Assembly: GCA_964036275.1 (NCBI GenBank)
Contig: OZ038440.1
Span: 10,639,690-10,703,689, forward strand
From: Litoditis marina
Lineage: Eukaryota > Nematoda > Chromadorea > Rhabditida > Rhabditidae
Direction of reading: 5' to 3'
Length of the DNA stretch: 64,000 nt
This document shows positions 12,001 to 22,437 of the stretch, piece by piece. Within the stretch, counting starts at the first letter, position 1. Each line of letters starts with the position of its first letter. The notes beneath the pieces were generated by a model. The model saw only the letters and a program-made list of their open reading frames with translations. It had not been told where the DNA came from and ran no database searches. A program made the translations under genes and the position numbers.

Positions 12001-15000
12001 TTTCCTAACCGAGCTTGTTGTACTCTGGTGAAACTTGCGAGGCTAAAATAGGCTAAATCTAGGGAAAAATAGGTATTCAATAGGATACTAGCCTATTTTA
12101 GCTAACTTTAGCCTAGAAAACGCGGAAACACCTAGAAATACCTATAATTGCCTAGATTAGCCAAGTCGTTGAACAAGCTGGTTTTGCTAGGCTAAAAATA
12201 GCTAATTTTAGCTAAAATTATTTAATGGTCCTGGAGCGCCGTTTTTGCTACCGTAATTTCGCGGCTGACAATTTAAATTTTTTTATCATTTTCATTTTTA
12301 CCTAAATTTTTTGTTTTCTCTCACGTTTACGCGTTATTTTTGTTGTTCTATGTTTTAAATTTAATAATCAGCATTCTTCATTGAAACACGCACTACATAG
12401 TCAAAATTATAGTTGTTTGTTCATTAAATGCCAGTTTTTCCGTGTTTTTGCTATTTTCGAATTAGAAAAACATCTTCCGCCTCGACCAAGTTGAATTATG
12501 AGATGAGCAGTTCAATTTATTCCATTTCAGTACTTCTGTTTTTAGAAAAATTAATACTTCTTTTCTTACAGGTAATCTAAACATGTCATTCTGGAGCTTC
12601 ATTTCGCTGCAGGGACGAACACGGACAGCTCAATTATGATTACAAGGTGAGTAGCTTGAAGAGCAGTCTTAGCCATCTATTATTGTTATTAAAATCTGAT
12701 TATTTCATCTAATCCAGAATTTGTACCGGACCTGAATTAATGTATGTTTTTGTCTTAGTATCTAGTTTACCTCAGTGAGTTTTAAAAGCAGTTTTGGCTT
12801 TAGATTGTTGAATTTAAGCTTCCCAGTTGTTTTCATGGACTAATTTGGCAAAACAACTATTAAAGGGCTTTTTTGCTTATTTCCTATTTTTGACCTATTT
12901 CCATCAAAAAGCTTACCCATTTAGTTAACTACTCCTTATTTATATGTGAGTGAGCGCATTTAGCCATTTTACCCGACAGTTCAGTCAAATTTGGGTGGTA
13001 TATGTTGTCTTTCGCGGTATCTACATTCGTTTATTCCAGGGCTCCTATGATGAGTCAGTTCTACCAGATGGTTCGAAGATAGATGCGCCCCCCACGAAAT
13101 AATACCTCATCCTTACAAGACCTAGCCGGTATGTTTATTCAAAAGCAGAAATTAATTTGGTAGAATGTGAATCTACGCGTTTTCTAGGCAGAGTTCCAAA
13201 CTTGTAGTAACATAACATAAATGATTATTTTTATGGGTACGTGGGTATCTGATATAGTTGACAGTTTGAGGTGTATACTCATTTATTTATTTTTAGCTTC
13301 TGAAGTACACGCATCCGTCTACAGCCTATATTCGTCGCCCAACTACCGATCGTAGCCACCACAGCCATTCCTCCATGAAAGATCGACAGAAGAATATTAT
13401 TGTGTTATTTATACCAGTGTGTTTTGCTACGAATAAATCTATGTAATCAGTTTTTTGTTCTCAGTGTTTCTCCTGTTTTAGAAGCATGAAAGTGGTGGAG
13501 TAAAATAAATTGTTTCCATGAAAGCGAATGATGTTCTCGTGATTTTGTGTGATAGTTCGAGTTCATAGCCAAAGGTTGCACAGCAGAAATTCGACCCGCT
13601 TTTTTCGGAGCGGAAGTAAGCTTGCTACAGGGCTACAATAGGTATCGACTAGGCTAAAATAGGTATTTACTAGGGAAAAATAGGTATTTATAGGCTAAAA
13701 TAGGTATTCACCAGGCTAAAATAGGTAACGGCTAGCCTATTCTAGGTAAAAGCAAGCCTATTCTAGGTAACAGCTAGCCTATTCTAGGAAACAGCTAGCC
13801 TGCTCTAGGAAACAGCTAGCCTATTCTAGGAAACGACTAGCCTAAAAAGGTTAAAAAATAGCTATTTTATTTTCCTCATAATTCCCTAGATTTAGCCTAT
13901 TTTTAGCCTCGTAATTTTCATCCCTGTACAGACCTTGTCAAACCGGCCCAAAAACGAACTACAATTTCTACGAAAACCTCAAATGTTCGTATTTTCCGCT
14001 AAAATTAAACAAAACCCTGGTCTATATAGCCTAACTAAAAGCTTTATAGGTGACAATGTCAACATGTCACCTATAAAGCTAGTGAGGTCTAGTAACTGTG
14101 GTTCATTGATGGGGCAAACCGGTCAACGGGCCAATATTTCAGTATTAATGAAATTCAGCCTAGCAACTTAAATAAATAGAAACGGGTAATCAATAAACAA
14201 CACAAAAACATCCCCATACGCTTGGTTTGACTTCAAGACTGCGGAGAGACCAACCTTTCTCTTATCCTTCATTGAGCCTTTGCCTCTGACCATAATCTTG
14301 CATCCAGTCTCCTGTTCCAACTGCTTGGCTGTCATGCCACGAGGACCCAAAATACGACCGACAAAGTTGTACTGGAAATAATTGCACTGTAAATATCATG
14401 TGAATGCAACCACCTCATAAAAACTGTGAATCTGTGAAATAATACTTACGCAAGTAATTCGTTAACGAAACGGAATGAAAAATAGAAACAAAGGATCTAA
14501 TCTACTGAAGGAAGTAGGATAAGAAAACACAAAATCATTGTATAAACTATTCGCCTGCTTTTTCCGGAACAAAGCGAATTTTCAAAATTCATATTTTACT
14601 GGTCCTCATACATAAAATACCCCCTCATTTTGATGTTGACTGATGCTCACTTTCGCCCGATTTTGACCGGGGCATGTTCACTTTCTGGGGAATGTCACAG
14701 ATTCTCGGTAAAAATAAAGGAAAATTCGTGTTTTTCAACCACATATGCTTAATTTTTGGGGATGCTCATGCTCACTTTTTGCGACCTGATGTGAACCTTT
14801 TTTACGTATGCTGGTCCTAGAAAAAACGGGTATTTTCTTTACAAAGAACTCAGTAGCAGCAATTATCTATATTGATCGGGGATATAAATATAACTGCTTA
14901 TTCTCAGATCATTTCACAAGAGTCAGCCAATGCATGAAAAAAAAACTCGCCAGTTTTGGTACTACAAGTTTTACGCCGTCTAAAATGTACACATGGCGCA

Positions 15001-16705
15001 TGTAATGTACTTATTCGACCATGATACCAAACACTAAAATGACCAAAAAACATACATCTGGATAATCGCGGACGGGGACATATATCTTTTCAGTTATTGT
15101 CACGACTTCTCCTTGTGGCTCCGGCAAATCAACCTCATCAACGACAAAGTCGGTTTGGAACAGCGTCATTCGGACACGAGAAATTTCTGAAATAAGGAAG
15201 TCATGAGCAAGAGCAGGCAGAAAATGGTTTGATGTCGATTGATCGACAGACGACAGAACATGAAAAACCTCAAGCGACCTCGGTTAGGGTGTGTGCAGGT
15301 CAGACTGTCTCAGACTGCATTCCGTCTTTGACTGTCTGCTTATTGACCTGCATCGCATATTCTCTCGCTTTCGTAGCTGGTCAAAGATGGGGACAGTGCA
15401 GATGACAAATATAAACGTCTTTCAGAAATATGTGCACTCGTAGAAACATACAAAGTTTTCCTTAGCAAAAATTTTGTAGACAATCGTGCTCGAATTAAGT
15501 TGATTTTAATTTATTGCCACATTTTGTCAAGAATCCATCAACCAATCAATCAATAAACGCTTCGGTAGTAAGAGGAGATGAAACTTCACGGCTCACCGTC
15601 ATCCAGAAGTCGTTCAATGTGACGGAAGGCGTGTGGAAACATTTCCAGCTGCTTCTTCTCTTTGACAAGGGCTGCCAGATATTCCATGGAACAGTCCAAC
15701 GGAGAAGGGGACGGGGGCGAACCCGATTCCAGCGAGGAAGGCGATCCTAAAAAAGCAAACTAGAAAAATGAACTAGAAATATAAACTTTCTAGAGACTAG
15801 GGAGAAAAGTTACAGTCGGCAGTCACCGTCTAACAACGAGTGCACATTCAGCCACGAACTAGTAGAATAATGGAAAAGTGACATTGGCAAAACAACTCGA
15901 TAATGAATGGGTTGTTAGTAGTGAATCAAACAACAATATAGTGCACTCCTACTTCATCAATTTCAGCAAACAGAGACCAGTGTGTCCAGGTTCACCGGAT
16001 AGCCAGAATAATTCTCAAACGTAATTTTCTGCTAAATTTGCAGACCATCAAGTTTCACGGACTGACTTTTAGCGGAAAACCGGTCCGTTTCCTAGAATGT
16101 TCGCCTTTACGTGTCATAGGGACTGAAACCAACTTTTGCCTTCGCTGCCTATGCTCTTCAGACGGCTGTTGATGTCGGTGGCGGCAGATGAAATACGCCG
16201 AGGTCGAGGCGCCAGAAGCTGACGCTGACTGGCTGGATACGACAACGATGGAAACACCTTAAGAAACACGGTTGTACCAATAGAACAAACCACTGAAATA
16301 GACGTATGTATTTCACGATCCTATTAAGTTACCTGGAAAGCAATAAAATCCTAAACACTGCTGACACTGAAAGAAAAGCTGCATACACTTGTAGGAAACT
16401 ATAAACAAGACAAAGCCGAGAAGAAGAAGTCAGAAATCATGTTTATCGTAAAGAGATCATCACTCTATAGGTGATCCTTGTCTATTTGGAATTCGGACTA
16501 GAAGGTAAGGATCAATCAATGAAGGTCATAAATAATCTGTTGTAAGAAGAACAGGCGTAGAACTTTCACGTCCGGAAGTCGGAAAACCGAAACATCGAAG
16601 TAAACTAACGCTGTCATCATTTCGACTGATGGGAGTCGAGTGGTAACCCCTCAGAGGCGAACCAACAGACGAACGCTGTTGAAAAAGAGCGGAAGACTGC
16701 TGCAT
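9024..16705 (-). CDS. gld-1: STAR-family KH RNA-binding protein, GLD-1/ASD-2/quaking type
   Basis: Eleven exons join in phase: 16705-16610, 16257-16134, 15746-15597, 15186-15056, 14371-14255, 11529-11386, 10397-10307, 10212-10195, 9981-9860, 9606-9542, 9204-9024 (about 412 aa). Domains: QUA1 at about 95-135 ([24 protein letters not shown]), KH at about 150-254 ([29 protein letters not shown]), QUA2 at about 255-280 ([20 protein letters not shown]). The C-terminal tail keeps [15 protein letters not shown], which I recall as GLD-1-like; the [16 protein letters not shown] stretch is closer to ASD-2/quaking, so the paralogue is not certain. Family role: translational repression or splicing control through 3' UTR or intronic STAR elements. 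Oddities are an 18-nt micro-exon, a GC-AG intron, an exact 124-bp duplication over one 5' splice site and several transposons in introns. Exon 2's acceptor (CTTAAG) is atypical; an in-phase alternative was not found. Confidence 0.85.
9400..9474. ncRNA. Intronic short hairpin, miRNA-precursor-like
   Basis: Two 22-nt arms, 9400-9421 and 9453-9474, pair along their length except for a 3-4 nt internal mismatch (CTATTGGTGGAA at one end, GCAGTA at the other), with a 31-nt loop. It lies in the last intron of the GLD-1-like gene. Size and shape suit a pre-miRNA, but an inverted-repeat relic is equally possible; expression is unknown and the strand is undetermined. Confidence 0.3.
10827..11047. mobile_element. 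MITE family 1, copy A, with 8-bp target duplication
   Basis: The element 10835-11039 (205 bp) begins CATACGTAAAATACCCCC and ends with the inverted match TATTTCACGTATG. It is flanked on both sides by the identical 8-mer GTCCACCC (10827-10834 and 11040-11047). Eight-base duplications are typical of hAT-type transposition. It contains a direct repeat of GGGGCTGCTCATGCTCACT. It lies in an intron of the GLD-1-like gene. Confidence 0.85.
11189..11436. repeat. Exact 124-bp tandem duplication spanning an exon 3' end and its 5' splice site
   Basis: Bases 11189-11312 and 11313-11436 are identical over their full length. Each copy contains the last 51 bases of the KH-region exon (coding for [16 protein letters not shown]), the GTTAGT donor and 73 bp of intron. 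Only the upper copy is attached to an intact exon with an acceptor; the lower copy is a partial exon in the intron. Confidence 0.95.
11653..11859. mobile_element. MITE family 2, copy A
   Basis: The termini ACGTGGGGCGACTTTGT and ACAAAGTCACCCC are inverted matches. The flanks share CATAGAAACAT (11653-11663 and 11849-11859), part of which is the target duplication. The interior shares AAACGGGTGATTCA and a stretch like TTCACCCAGATC with the copies at 20391 and 62705. It lies in an intron of the GLD-1-like gene. Confidence 0.75.
12028..13923. mobile_element. Foldback element of the CCTATTTTAGGCT family, carrying a passenger segment
   Basis: The left end (12028-12240, GAGGCTAAAATAGGCTAAAT) and right end (13620-13923) are inverted relatives made of TAGGCTAAAATAGGT-type sub-repeats. 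Both termini resemble those of the two smaller elements at 23779-24569. The inner 1.3 kb is not repetitive and carries a candidate spliced transcript (12587-13437). The whole insertion sits in the 2.7-kb intron 11530-14254 of the GLD-1-like gene. No transposase is visible. Confidence 0.65.
12587..13437 (+). pseudogene. Passenger spliced gene fragment inside the foldback element
   Basis: On the plus strand, an open frame ends at a donor (TACAAG/GTGAGT, exon end 12646) and continues in phase after TTTATTCCAG at 13040 into codons ending [12 protein letters not shown] and a TAA at 13100-13102. A further GTATGT donor (after 13128), a TTTTTAG acceptor (13297) and AATAAA (13432-13437) follow. No start codon in frame was found and I recognise no family. 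It may be the 3' end of a captured cellular gene, possibly frame-damaged: another frame of exon 2 runs through into exon 3. Confidence 0.35.
14599..14818. mobile_element. MITE family 1, copy B, with 8-bp target duplication
   Basis: The element 14607-14810 (204 bp) begins CATACATAAAATACCCCC and ends TTTTTTACGTATG. It is flanked by identical CTGGTCCT 8-mers (14599-14606, 14811-14818). Its interior shares CTGATGCTC and ATGCTCATGCTCACTTTT with copy A at 10835. It is inserted in the intron between the KH-start exon (14371-14255) and the exon before it. Confidence 0.85.
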
Positions 16706-16711
16706 ATCCAC

Positions 16712-17519
16712 CTAAATATATAGGTGGATACTTTATTCAGTAGAAAAGCGTGACAACAAAAGGAAGACTACAAAAAAATGAAGACACAATAAGGAGTGAA
16801 CAGAACAAAAACAGAACAGAATTAAATCTATATCGTCACAACAAACATCAACATACACAGTTTCTAGTTTAGATGCATATACATTAAAACAAGAGACACG
16901 ACAGATAAGAAAGGACAGAACCATACCCTGAAGTAGGTCGTGCACATGCATTATTCAATCGATCGTAGATTTATGTTGCAAGTCCCACGAAAGTAAAAAT
17001 ACATCTTTCATAACTTGCTTCACATTCGTTTGAAATTGCAACGTTCATGAACACAAAAGAAAATACCAAGATTACTGCGCAGTTCAGAGAACGTGCGAAT
17101 CTCATAAATGATCGTGGGAAAGTGACGATACCATGGGAAAATACTCCTCATGTTGGGTTGCCCCGCCCATTTTGACCTGCTCCTGAATCAGGCTGCGCGC
17201 GCGAATTTCAAATTTCCTACAGTACGCCGCAATGAATGTCACCTCAGGACCAAACTACAACCTTTGCAAGAAATTTTCCGCCTGGTTTTAATTATTCCGA
17301 ATATTCCGAATACAGGTTTTTTATAACATGACAACACATTTCTTCACTATAAAAAAACCAAACAAATGAATTCATTCACGAACATTTTCTTCACCGAAAA
17401 CAGTCAAAGTACAATACATCCCGTTTGAGAACAACCTTCATATAACATGAAACAAAATAGGATAGTCAACACAATAATTAAATGAGACCTGAGACACAGA
17501 GATGATACTCAACTCAAAA
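16712..17519 (-). promoter_or_regulatory. Short intergenic spacer between the TOFU-6-like and GLD-1-like genes; candidate trans-splice acceptor
   Basis: Only 808 bp separate the TOFU-6-like stop (17520) from the exon carrying the GLD-1-like start. On the minus strand that exon is preceded by TATATATTTAG, 6 nt before the ATG, and by the only AATAAA seen in the spacer (16730-16735), about 20 nt further upstream. This fits either a trans-splice site downstream of a long 3' UTR (operon) or an ordinary 5' intron. No other gene is visible in the spacer. Confidence 0.4.
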
Positions 17520-20500
17520 TTAAGCTAAGGACATATTTTCCGCGGCTATGAGGATCTCCTTGAAATCTTGATCGGTCTTCAGCGAATCGGGAGGGTTGCA
17601 GCACTGAAAAAAGAGAACATTATCGTGTGTAATGAATTTTATTGTAGTGTGGCTAGTGAACACACAGATTGTAAGATTGTTGGCTTCAGTGGCTTCTAGA
17701 GATCAAACTTCATTGATATCACACGCAGCCAAAAGGAATCAAAAACCAACAAAAGTAGAATCTTAGATCCAATCGAAATTTGTATGACGTTGGCCTCCAA
17801 ATAGAACAAACCTTCGCCCTTGGTGCCAGAATTTCTTCTCTTGAATAATTCATAGGGGGAGTGACCGGAGACACATCACAATAGCCTTTCTTTGCAAGAG
17901 AATTCGTCAGAGTGCTTCCTGAAGCAATCATAGTTAACAGAATCATCTTAAAACTGACGAAGCTCGTGCAAACACCTACACGTTCCCGCTGCTAATGTGG
18001 AGCCACCTTGCCTACTGCAATTAACGGCTACTTTAAATTTTAAATGACAAACCTAGCAATGAAAATGGGAGATTCCAAGACATTTTGGAAAGCACGTGAA
18101 TATTCTAATACAGAATGGCATCTGAAAACATTGTGTTGAATAGTTCATTAAAACACAGTACCTCCTTTTCCGATCAGTTGCACCAGATTGCAAACACCTT
18201 TGTAACCTTCATTCCTCACTGTCAATAACTTCTCCTCGATACACCACTTGTGAACGACCTGAAACATTGACCCTTACAGTTTTAACGGGAAAGATAGTGT
18301 GTCATTGTGTGAAGTATCGCATACACGACAAAATTGAAAGAAAAAAGCAATTGATCAATTACCTCTCGAATAGCGCTGAACTTCTGAACAGTAGGCTTCC
18401 TCCACTGTACACGTGCCAAACTACACGTTGCAACCTGAAAGGTTGCACTTATTAAAAATCTGATATCATCGATGGAGGTATGAAAAAAATTGATTAAAAG
18501 ACAGAAACTTCAAGGTAAAAACAAGGGTACCGTTCCCAACTGAGAATGTCAGAGGAAAGCATAGAATTGTCCTCAAACTTACAAACTACTGTAGTGCCCA
18601 GTGTACAACAAAGCATGTTGGTCTGTCTTTAGGATATTATCTACTATCCTGTTTTTCTTCGACTAGCAACCGAAAAATCCTCAACTACTTGTAGAATTGA
18701 CCCAGATAAATAGCCCGAGCTTACCAGATTGGGTAGCAGTGTGAACCGCGGCACCATGGGCCACAGCTGGCTGGGGGAGTAGGGTACAATTTCGCCCGTG
18801 TCCATCAGGTAAATGGCGTCCGTGGCAATACGCTGACCGCGATAGGCAACATTGGCACTTCCGAACACGACACAGTCTCCAACCTGAAGGTACTCAATAT
18901 TCATTATTATTATTATAAATTATAACATAAGGCTATTTGTTTTGTTGTAGGTTATTTGTATGCACACAGTCGCTCCTCGCTCGAAAATCAACACCACGGA
19001 CAAACACGCAAGGTACCGCGCTTGAAGCGAATTTCTTTCAACGGAAGGCAGGGTTGACTACAGACCACTTTTTAGCTTTTGTTTGACCAACGGTGTGTTT
19101 AAGATCCCCTACAACCTGTAGTCACCCCATACGAGAGGTTATATCGAACCATTACAAATGCATGCTGCGCCCTCTTTCTCAGCGTGAGTTACTAGGTTTT
19201 CTGAACATAAAAATTCATTTCAGTTGTGTAAATTTACCTTAGTGTCGATATTCTTGACCCCGATAGATGGTGTCACCGAGCAATACTCATTCATTGCACA
19301 TTGAAGGGAGGTGTACTCCTGGGGCAGCGGAGTTTCTTCGCGAACCACGTGGAAAGTGAAGCCCTCCTCGAGAGTGGGCGGGAAGGGAGATGTCACCACC
19401 TTGCACTGGAACATAAATGGCGTAACGTTGTTGAATGCTCACCTTTAGCACCGGCTTTTCATAAAATGTTTGAGTTTGAACCACCTGATTTTCAATAATA
19501 ACAAAATTGTCCCTCAAACTCTCATTTCAACCCAATTTTGTATGTTTTTCCTATTCATCAATCAGCCCAACCACCTGATTTTCAAGAAATTTCGGTACAC
19601 AACAATGCCGCTCCACCTATGAGCAATCCTATTATTCGTTTGCTTTCTCAAGAAGTAAATTGATCCAATTTCAGTCGGGAAATTCAATATGTTCAAAAAT
19701 TAAGAAGCCAGTTGAGAATTTGCTTCTGAGAAAGAACAAGCTCAACAGTTGCACAATATTTGTGTAATGCTGGTTCGCGAATTGCGACGTGTTTCACGGA
19801 ATCACCCACCGGAGTAACGAGTAACTAAAGCCCGGATCGCCAGAGGGCAATAGTGATTGCTGAAGACCACGATTTTTGACAATTTATTATTGTTCATATA
19901 CACTTCATTCGATTTATCGTTAATTGCATAATACAACATTGTATCATGTACCTGTTAAGTTAACCAACCAACCTTGATATCCTGTTTGAGGGGAAGGTCG
20001 TGGAACAGATACTTCGGCTTGGTCGTGTGAAGTTCCTTCAGCCAGGTCTTTCCGTTGGGAGCACTGCCGCCATTATTTTGGATGGAGGCCAGGACACGTC
20101 TGAAATGAACATGGAGTTTTGAATTGTTCTCGTGTTTTACCTCATACCTTGTAGTACATCACATGCTGGTATGTAAATCAATCAATCCATTAATCAAAAC
20201 AAACATAATCCAGTTCCAGTAAACTTCTAGAACAATTCGAGAACTCTAGAATAGGGTTCCTTCTCAATCGGAATCGCGAATCATAGACTATGGCTCTTTC
20301 AAGTTTTATAATTACACATGCTCACTTTACGAAACTTTTTGGTTTTCCTGCTCTTTTTTAACCTAATCACTCTGTATTGGAGTTTAAAACAAACGTAGGG
20401 CGACTTTGTTGGATTGAAATTTGAATCACCCGTTTTTCTTCTAAAATCGAGAGTTTGAATTGATCCGGCTTCAAAAAATGTCACGTTTACTTGTGAAAAT

Positions 20501-22021
20501 CTCACTTTTCACCCAGTTTTGTAGTATCTTCACCCAGATAAAACATCTGATTTTCAAAAAATCGTTGTTGACAACAAAGCCGCCCCACCTATGGTTTAAA
20601 ACTTCAGGTTCACGTGATGTGCGAAAGCTCAATATCAAAATGAGATCAAAAATTTCTCTGCGGCAAAGCGAAGTGTGTTACCATCTTAAACACAATGCGG
20701 ACCATTCATTTTATTGCGTAAAAGAAAAATTTCCATACCCATCGAGCTTCTTGGCCACAGGCTTTGATTCGGGTTGGGGTGCTCGCTCTCGAACATCATT
20801 TACCTGAAATAAGAACAGTTTACAACCCTCGAAACTTGCTGGAGGAAAGCCATTTTTACCTATTTTATTTCAAGGACAACATCATTGGAGTGAAGTAATC
20901 TACACAACCACTAATAATGAAGCCAGTTTACTATAACAAAACTTACAAAACGCAGGAGTTCTAATTTCTAATTGAAAATTATAGCTCAGAGATAAGCCAA
21001 TCTATGCAGTGAGATCGCGTAGTCTTCAAGTAAACCGTTTATCGAATGAACCAGTTCAAAATCCCAAATTTTCTGGCTGCTTACTGCATATCGCATATTA
21101 CCTTCATACATGTATACCATATTCATGAGAGAAAAAGAACGCCGTTGCAATCAAGATTTCAATGATGAATGTAAAGTATTCTCAAAGGTTGAAAAGTAAG
21201 CGATACCAGGAAGGAAACACTGTCGTTGACCACCAGTCTTCTCTTCACTAGCTGTTTGCGAACAGCGTCTGCACCGTTCAGATTGATCATGGTAACGAAA
21301 CTGAAAACATAGAATATAGCATTGTGTAGCAGATTGGCTTTCTGCAAGCTGTCCTGCTTAAAATTCAGTTCTCATACATGTGAAAAAAGTCATTTAATTA
21401 AATATCAGCCTTAAACCTGTGATTTTCATGAAATTTCTCAGTTTCGCTGCTTTTGCCTGATACCACTTCGCCTTACTCAGATCCAAGTATTAAAAGAACG
21501 AGAAATCGGAGAAAGTCATATCAGATGTTTCCAGTTGGGAGCTCACACTTGTAGGAACATTTCCTTGTTCACGTAAAAACCGAATGCTATGCAGTTGAGT
21601 TTAGAGTAAATACAATCTGTCCGTTGGGGTTTTCTGAGTTCCATGGTATAGAAATGTCGTGAAAATTCGTATTGGCGAGGTGTGCATCTAGCGTTTTTAA
21701 ATTTTCTGATCAGAGACCCAGCTCATTGAATCCACTTACCCAAACTTTGAAACGCCAGTGGCCTGATTCAGCGGGATTCGAACATTGTGCACCAAACCGA
21801 ACTTTTGGAACACTCGAAACACAGCCCACTGAAAAGAAAACCTTATTCATGAACACAACTCTGCTGATTCGAAAAACGTATTGGATCATTCCTAAGTAAG
21901 TTTTAAATCTTACATCGTCGAACGTGAGGGGAATATCTTTAACAAAGAATTCCTTCTCCTTCTCCAAGCAACGATCCGAAGCGGTTCCATTTGTGGGCGG
22001 CACAGGAGAACCAGCGGTCAT
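17520..22021 (-). CDS. tofu-6: TOFU-6-like protein: RRM, extended Tudor domain, eIF4E-binding motif
   Basis: Eleven exons join in phase: 22021-21914, 21828-21740, 21300-21207, 20803-20739, 20099-19973, 19405-19238, 18883-18725, 18434-18363, 18258-18162, 17918-17812, 17603-17520 (389 aa). An RRM fills about residues 25-97 (FFVKDIPLTFDD, RNP1-like VSKFGFVTMINL). A Tudor core lies at 218-270 (VGDCVVFGSANVAYRGQRI, AIYLMDTGEIVPY) within a larger conserved block, about 160-320. Residues 351-357, YSREEIL, match the YxxxxL-phi eIF4E-binding motif with I for L. This domain order is that of C. elegans TOFU-6, the PETISCO/PICS subunit needed for piRNA precursor processing and embryonic chromosome segregation, which binds IFE-3 through its C-terminal part. 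An acceptor lies 6 nt upstream of the ATG (22027/22028). TDRD10-type proteins also combine RRM and Tudor, but the eIF4E motif favours TOFU-6. Confidence 0.83.
19520..19618. mobile_element. Truncated copy of MITE family 2
   Basis: The segment ending ACAACAATGCCGCTCCACCT closely matches the right end of the element at 20391-20593, preceded by a related CACCTGATTTTCAAGAAAT stretch. The left terminus is missing. It lies in an intron of the TOFU-6-like gene. Confidence 0.5.
20382..20602. mobile_element. MITE family 2, copy B, with 9-bp flanking duplication
   Basis: The element 20391-20593 carries ACGTAGGGCGACTTTGTT near its left end and the inverted counterpart AACAAAGCCGCCCCACCT at the right. 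It is flanked by identical GTTTAAAAC (20382-20390, 20594-20602). It is inserted in the TOFU-6-like intron between exons 20803-20739 and 20099-19973. Confidence 0.8.
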
Positions 22022-22437
22022 CCTTCACTGAAGAAAATGAAACAATATACACTTTCAAAGAAATAGGTAAACGCAAACTAAATACACCTGTGATACATCA
22101 AGAATTAATTCTTGAATTAATTCAAATGAATGTGAGGAGACAGGCAGAATGTCTTTCACAGATATTATACGTCGCAACGCACTTCTCCAAAAGAGATAAG
22201 AGAGCAGAAAGAATTGACACGAAAAATAAATCAAAATCATTCAAATAATTTCATATTATCGTGTGCGGCGATGCGATGCGCGAAATTATGATTTGAACGC
22301 TTTCTTTTCCCGCGCGTTCAATTGGTTGGTTTTCTCAATTTTGCCATACAGTACACCACGTGTGTAAAATAATTCTCACGCAATTTCACGTAATCACGTA
22401 CAAGTCTTAATAATTAATTAATCAAATACAAAGCCTG

